Shown one piece after another: positions 60,082-64,000 of a DNA stretch of 64,000 bases (the first letter of the stretch is position 1; each line of letters opens with the position of its first letter). Source of the stretch: Neoarius graeffei (Eukaryota > Chordata > Actinopteri > Siluriformes > Ariidae); the NCBI RefSeq assembly GCF_027579695.1, contig NC_083582.1:31634964-31698963 (forward strand), given 5' to 3'. Below the pieces are notes generated by a model. The model did not search any database. It was not told the DNA's origin and saw only the letters and a program-made list of their open reading frames with translations. The position numbers and the translations under genes are program-made.

Positions 60082-60561
60082 TGTTAGGACTAGGACTGTT
60101 TTGGCCTCTAGAGGCCGCTGTTATTTCCTTTTCATGTCGTGTTTATTTTGGCCTCTAGAGGCCGCCACTGTTCCTGTGTTTTGTGTTTGTGTTAATTGCC
60201 TAATTATCTTCACCTGCGTCCTTAATTAGTTTGTCTATTTATACCCCTGAGTTCAGTCCTCTTGTCACGGAGTCTTTGTGCTGTTATGTTCATCTCCAGT
60301 TTCCTTTGTACTGTGTTTTTTGATCTTCTTAGCTTTTGTATTTTTGCACTTTGCTTTTCTTTTGGATTATACTCTTTGGTTTTTTTTTTTGTCTTTTGTT
60401 TTGCCCTGTATATAGTGTATATAGTTTAAATAAACCTTTTGATTCTTTTTCTACTTCCGCCTCACGCCTCTGCATTTGAGTCATCCCCCTGGTGGCCTAG
60501 TGGGGGTTTGCTGGATTATCACACCAACGAACCAGGTTCGAATCCCAGCAAAACCCTAACA
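60082..60561 (+). repeat. 5' LTR of the young sushi-type element
   Basis: TTTATAC at 60238 is a TATA box. ACGGAGTCTTT at 60267-60277 is the predicted transcript start. A 17-bp motif TTTTGGCCTCTAGAGGC is repeated at 60098 and 60148. AATAAA is at about 60430. Confidence 0.85.
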
Positions 60562-60562
60562 G

Positions 60563-60573
60563 AAAGACTCCGT
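60563..60573 (+). promoter_or_regulatory. Self-priming site (PBS)
   Basis: AAAGACTCCGT is the exact 11-base complement of 60267-60277, 29 bp after the TATA box. This is the Tf1/sushi type of primer site, where the RNA's own 5' end primes minus-strand DNA; no tRNA match is needed. Confidence 0.82.
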
Positions 60574-60574
60574 C

Positions 60575-61594
60575 ATGACCGACTCAGCAGAGGCTGCTTC
60601 AACTGTCTACCCGGCCAACCTTCAGGGAATTATGGCAGCTTTGACACGCTTCGGAGCAACCATGGACGCTCATGGACGTACGCTCACCAGCCAACGTGAG
60701 GCCCTCGCTCGCCACGAGGAACTGCTTCAGCAAATTGGGAAAACCCTGGCACAGCTGACATCTCTGCCTGCATCTCCTGCTCCTGATCCAGTTCCTGCTC
60801 CTGATCCAGCTCCCACTCCTGCTCCAGTGCCTCCTGCAATGCTGCCTTCTTCACCTCGCGAACCCAGCCTTCCTGCACCACAGAGGTATGACGGCAAGCA
60901 CAGTGAGTGCCGAGAGTTCCTCACCCAGTGTCAACTCACCTTTGAGCTTCAGCCTACCACCTACACTACGGATCGCCGCAAGATTGCCTTTGTGATCACC
61001 TTATTAGCTGGTAAGGCGCGAGCCTGGGCTACTGCTATCTGGCAAAGACAGGGACCTGAGTGCTTTGATTTCCAGCTGTTTTCTGAAGAGATGCTTCGGG
61101 TCTTCGATCAGGCAGACATCAGTACCGACGCAGCCCGAAAGCTCATGTCCATCCGGCAAGGAGGAAGCGTCGCAGATTACGCCATCTCGTTCCGAACACT
61201 CGCAGCAGTAAGTGGATGGAACGAGACTGCCCTGGTGTCAGCCTTCCACCATGGTCTGTCTGACCCCATCAAGGACGGTCTGGCCTCTATTGGATGCCCA
61301 AGTGACCTCGAAACCCTCATCTCACATGCTATTCGTCTGGACAACAGGATGAGAGAACGCCACCAAGCCTTGAGCCCCTCCAGCCTCCCTACCTCTACCT
61401 GGAGACCGTCTACCTCCTTCAGTGACTGTCCAGAACCCATGCAAGTGGGTCGTACTCGCCTCTCCGCATCTGAGAGGGAGCGCAGAAGGAGGGACAAGTG
61501 CTGCATCTACTGTGGCAAGCCTGGTCACTTCCGAGCATCATGTCCCGAACTCTTGGGAAAAGGACTGCCCCGTCCAGCCGAGGGAGGGTTGTGA
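60575..61594 (+). CDS. Sushi-type Gag, 339 residues, intact
   Basis: The start ATG is 13 bases after the LTR. N-terminal coiled region (1-65), a proline-rich repeat of PAPDPAP type (about 70-95), capsid (about 105-265: [44 protein letters not shown]), then zinc knuckle [14 protein letters not shown] (about 310-323). It ends with a stop at 61592 shortly after a slippery site. It forms the particle that packages element RNA. No break is visible. Confidence 0.93.
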   Translation: MTDSAEAASTVYPANLQGIMAALTRFGATMDAHGRTLTSQREALARHEELLQQIGKTLAQLTSLPASPAPDPVPAPDPAPTPAPVPPAMLPSSPREPSLPAPQRYDGKHSECREFLTQCQLTFELQPTTYTTDRRKIAFVITLLAGKARAWATAIWQRQGPECFDFQLFSEEMLRVFDQADISTDAARKLMSIRQGGSVADYAISFRTLAAVSGWNETALVSAFHHGLSDPIKDGLASIGCPSDLETLISHAIRLDNRMRERHQALSPSSLPTSTWRPSTSFSDCPEPMQVGRTRLSASERERRRRDKCCIYCGKPGHFRASCPELLGKGLPRPAEGGL

Positions 61595-61600
61595 CGGGGC
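61555..61600 (+). promoter_or_regulatory. Programmed -1 frameshift signal between gag and pol
   Basis: Slippery heptamer G GGA AAA at 61555-61561, in the gag frame. After a 5-base spacer an 8-bp GC-rich stem GCCCCGTC/GACGGGGC (61567-61574, 61593-61600) closes an 18-base loop. Loop GAGGG (61580-61584) can pair with CCCTC (61604-61608) for a pseudoknot. The -1 frame is open from the site into pol. Confidence 0.85.
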
Positions 61601-64000
61601 CTACCCTCTCTCCCGGACTCCCTGGCCAAGGAATCTACATCCCGGTCTCCATCTCCTGGGGTGAGTCTGTCCACTCTTGTCAAGCTTTGATAGACTCAGG
61701 GGCGGCTGGGAACTTTATGGATATTCACTTCGCCCAAAGCATCAATATTCCGACTGCACCTCTTGAAGTCCCACTGTCTGTGTCTGCCCTCGATGGCCAA
61801 GCGTTAGGTGATGGAAGAGTCACCCAAGTTACTTCTCCAGTTTTCCTCCAGTCTCAAGGTCACAAGGAAGAAATATCCCTGCACCTGATTCCTTCACCTG
61901 AGTTCCCAGTTATTCTAGGCCTTCCTTGGCTTACTCGCCACAACCCTTGCATAGACTGGGTAACAAGCCAGGTTGTGGAATGGGGCCCTGCATGCCATGC
62001 CTCTTGTCTGCTCTCTAGCTCTCCTGTGTCTCCTGCCGAGCCCCCTGATCTCACCGAGTTATCTCAAGTTCCCACAGAGTACTGGGATCTCAAGGAGGTA
62101 TTCAGCAAGAGCAGGGCCGCCGTTCTTCCTCCGCACCGGGCCTACGACTGTGCCATCGACTTGCTCCCTGGGACTACCCCTCCTCGTGGCAGACTGTTTT
62201 CCCTCTCTCAGCCAGAACGCAAGGCCATGGAGGAATACCTCAAAGATGCCCTGGTCTCTGGGTTTATTCGACCCTCCACTTCACCTGCTGGAGCCGGCTT
62301 CTTCTTTGTCGGCAAGAAGGATGGGGGGCTCCGACCATGTATTGATTACAGGGGCCTGAATAAGATCACTGTGCGCAACCGATATCCCCTTCCGCTGATG
62401 TCCACAGCTTTCGACCTGCTCCAAGGCGCCACCGTCTTCACCAAGTTGGACCTACGGAACGCATACCACCTCATCCGTATCCGACAGGGAGACGAGTGGA
62501 AGACTGCCTTTAACACCCCGTCTGGGCACTACGAATACCAGGTGATGCCCTTCGGACTCACCAACGCACCAGCTGTTTTTCAGGCCCTAATCAACGACGT
62601 CTTAAGGGACATGATTAACCTATACGTTTTTGTCTACCTCGACGACATCCTTATCTTTTCCAAGACCGTGCAGGAGCACCGCCACCATGTCCGCCAGGTT
62701 CTCCAGAGGCTGCTACAGAACAATCTGTTCGCCAAGGCCCAGAAATGCGAATTTCATGTTCCCGAGGTCTCCTTTCTGGGATTTATTGTACGGACAGGCC
62801 AACTCCAAATGGACCCTGCCAAGACCCTGGCCGTCCGGGATTGGCCTACTCCCAAGTCCGTTAAGGAGGTTCAGCGGTTCTTAGGATTCGCTAACTTCTA
62901 CCGCAAGTTCATCAGGAACTTCAGTTCTGTGGCAGCACCCATGTCTGACCTCACCAAAGGGACAGGTGGATCTTATGGCTGGTCTCCTCAGGCAGAAAAG
63001 GCGTTCAAAGACCTCAAGGACCGCTTCTGCACGGCACCCATTCTGGTTCTCCCGGACACCTCCCAACCATTCATCGTGGAGGTGGACGCCTCGGACAGTG
63101 GTGTCGGCGCGGTGCTCTCTCAACGTTCGGAAGGAAAGCTGCACCCCTGCGCTTACTTCTCCCACCGCCTGAGTCCTGCTGAGTCCCGGTACGATGTGGG
63201 GGATCGAGAACTGCTAGCGGTCAAACTGGCCCTTGAGGAGTGGAGGCACTGGCTGGAGGGAGCACAACATCCATTCCTGGTTTGGACTGACCACAAGAAC
63301 CTGGAGTACCTCCAGCAAGCCAAGAGACTGAACCCTCGACAGGCTAGGTGGGCCCTGTTTTTCAGTCGGTTTGACTTCACCCTCTCATACCGCCCCGGCT
63401 CCAAGAACACCAAACCTGACGCACTGTCCAGACTGTTCTCTGCCACTAACAGGGAGAATGAAGTCGGGCCTATTATCCCTGTGTCCCGGATTGTGGCCCC
63501 TGTCCGCTGGGGTATTGAGGAGGCTGTCCGACGAGCCCAACGCCAGGACCCCGGTCCTGGGACGGGGCCACCAGGCCTCTTGTATGTCCCACATCAAGCC
63601 CGGGCCAAGGTTCTCCAGTGGGGTCACTCTTCCCCTCTCACCGCCCACCCGGGAGCTCGGAGGACCCTGGACTTCCTGAAAAGACGCTTCTGGTGGCCTA
63701 ACATGGAGAAGGAAGTAAGGTCATTTGTCCTGTCCTGTGAGGTTTGCACCAGAACCAAGAACCCACGACAGCGTCCCCAGGGTCTCCTGCATCCTCTGAC
63801 CATTCCCCGGCGTCCCTGGTCCCACGTGGCAGTCGACTTTATCACGGGTCTCCCTGAGTCACAAGGTAACACGGTCATTTTGGTCTTAGTTGACAGATTC
63901 TCCAAGGCCTGCCGCTTCATACCACTGTGCAAACTCCCCTCTGCTCTTGAAACTGCGAAACTTTTGTTTAATCATGTCTTCCGAGTCTTTGGTCTTCCAC
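61558..64000 (+). CDS. Sushi-type Pol (PR-RT-RH-IN), open, incomplete at window end
   Basis: Read in the -1 frame from the slippery site. Protease: [12 protein letters not shown] at about 61690. [18 protein letters not shown] at 62346, [14 protein letters not shown] at 62542, active site YLDD at 62635-62646. RNase [17 protein letters not shown] at 63080 and [10 protein letters not shown] at 63286. Integrase: zinc-binding H..H..C..C at about 63620-63750, then [12 protein letters not shown] at 63832 (first catalytic Asp). No stop occurs through 64000. The second catalytic region and chromodomain, if any, are outside. Confidence 0.92.

Larger units (their letters stand above)
60082..64000 (+). 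mobile_element. Sushi-type Ty3/gypsy LTR retrotransposon, young, runs off the window
   Basis: The 5' LTR is 60082-60561 (TGTTAGGACTAGG to CCCTAACA), then a self-priming site, intact gag (60575-61594) and pol in the -1 frame, open to the last base. The copy is much less damaged than the one at 8507, so it is recent and may have been active. The 3' LTR and its target duplication lie outside. Confidence 0.92.

Overview
The window is nuclear DNA from a bony fish (teleost). It holds the 3' half of a muscle-type voltage-gated sodium channel gene (scn4a, probably the scn4aa co-ortholog) and a complete B-cell receptor signalling gene, cd79b. Both lie on the + strand and in the same order and orientation as SCN4A and CD79B in mammals, so the gene order is ancient. 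Everything else that can be recognised is transposable-element DNA, simple repeats or plain intron. The species cannot be fixed from sequence. The V-SINE family with a (GATGA)n tail, many Tc1-like elements, sushi-type and Gmr1-type LTR elements and L2-like LINEs all point to a teleost; a catfish or other otophysan is only a guess.

Layout. 1-4905 is intron packed with nested elements (a Tc1 relic cut by the window edge, and a MITE holding a hAT element that itself holds a truncated sushi-type copy). 4906-30765 carries eleven sodium-channel exons, from segment S6 of domain II to the stop codon. Their introns hold a nearly full-length sushi-type LTR retrotransposon (8507-13637), a decayed Gmr1-like LTR element (15.5-18.8 kb), Tc1 copies, V-SINEs, an L2-like LINE fragment and a THAP/SWIM element. 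30766-49000 is the intergenic interval, with a Kolobok-like THAP element flanked by TTAA (34179-36042), a four-level nest (Tc1 > LINE > SINE > MITE, 36777-43134), two hAT-type elements and more SINEs. 49211-58130 is cd79b in five exons. Its third intron is inflated to 7 kb by a local duplication and by a Tc1 copy invaded by a Gmr1-like element. 59141-64000 holds another Tc1-type relic, one Gmr1-like LTR and, inserted just behind that LTR's primer-binding site, a young sushi-type element with intact gag and open pol that runs off the window.

How the genes work. scn4a makes the pore-forming subunit that carries the muscle action potential. This part contains the DIII lysine and DIV alanine of the selectivity ring, both S4 voltage sensors, the inactivation gate and the C-terminal EF-like/IQ region. 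cd79b makes the ITAM-bearing partner of surface immunoglobulin. The two genes are neighbours by descent and not by function.

Most notable points: a conserved AT-AC intron next to an inactivation motif that reads LFM where IFM is usual; a complete predicted -1 frameshift signal in the young sushi-type element; self-priming complementarity between LTR and primer site that covaries between copies; an LTR element with integrase ahead of reverse transcriptase and a SCAN-like capsid; and a 50-bp inverted copy of a Gag zinc knuckle. I saw no CRISPR array, no rRNA gene and no functional tRNA gene. I did not find a wholly new biological system.
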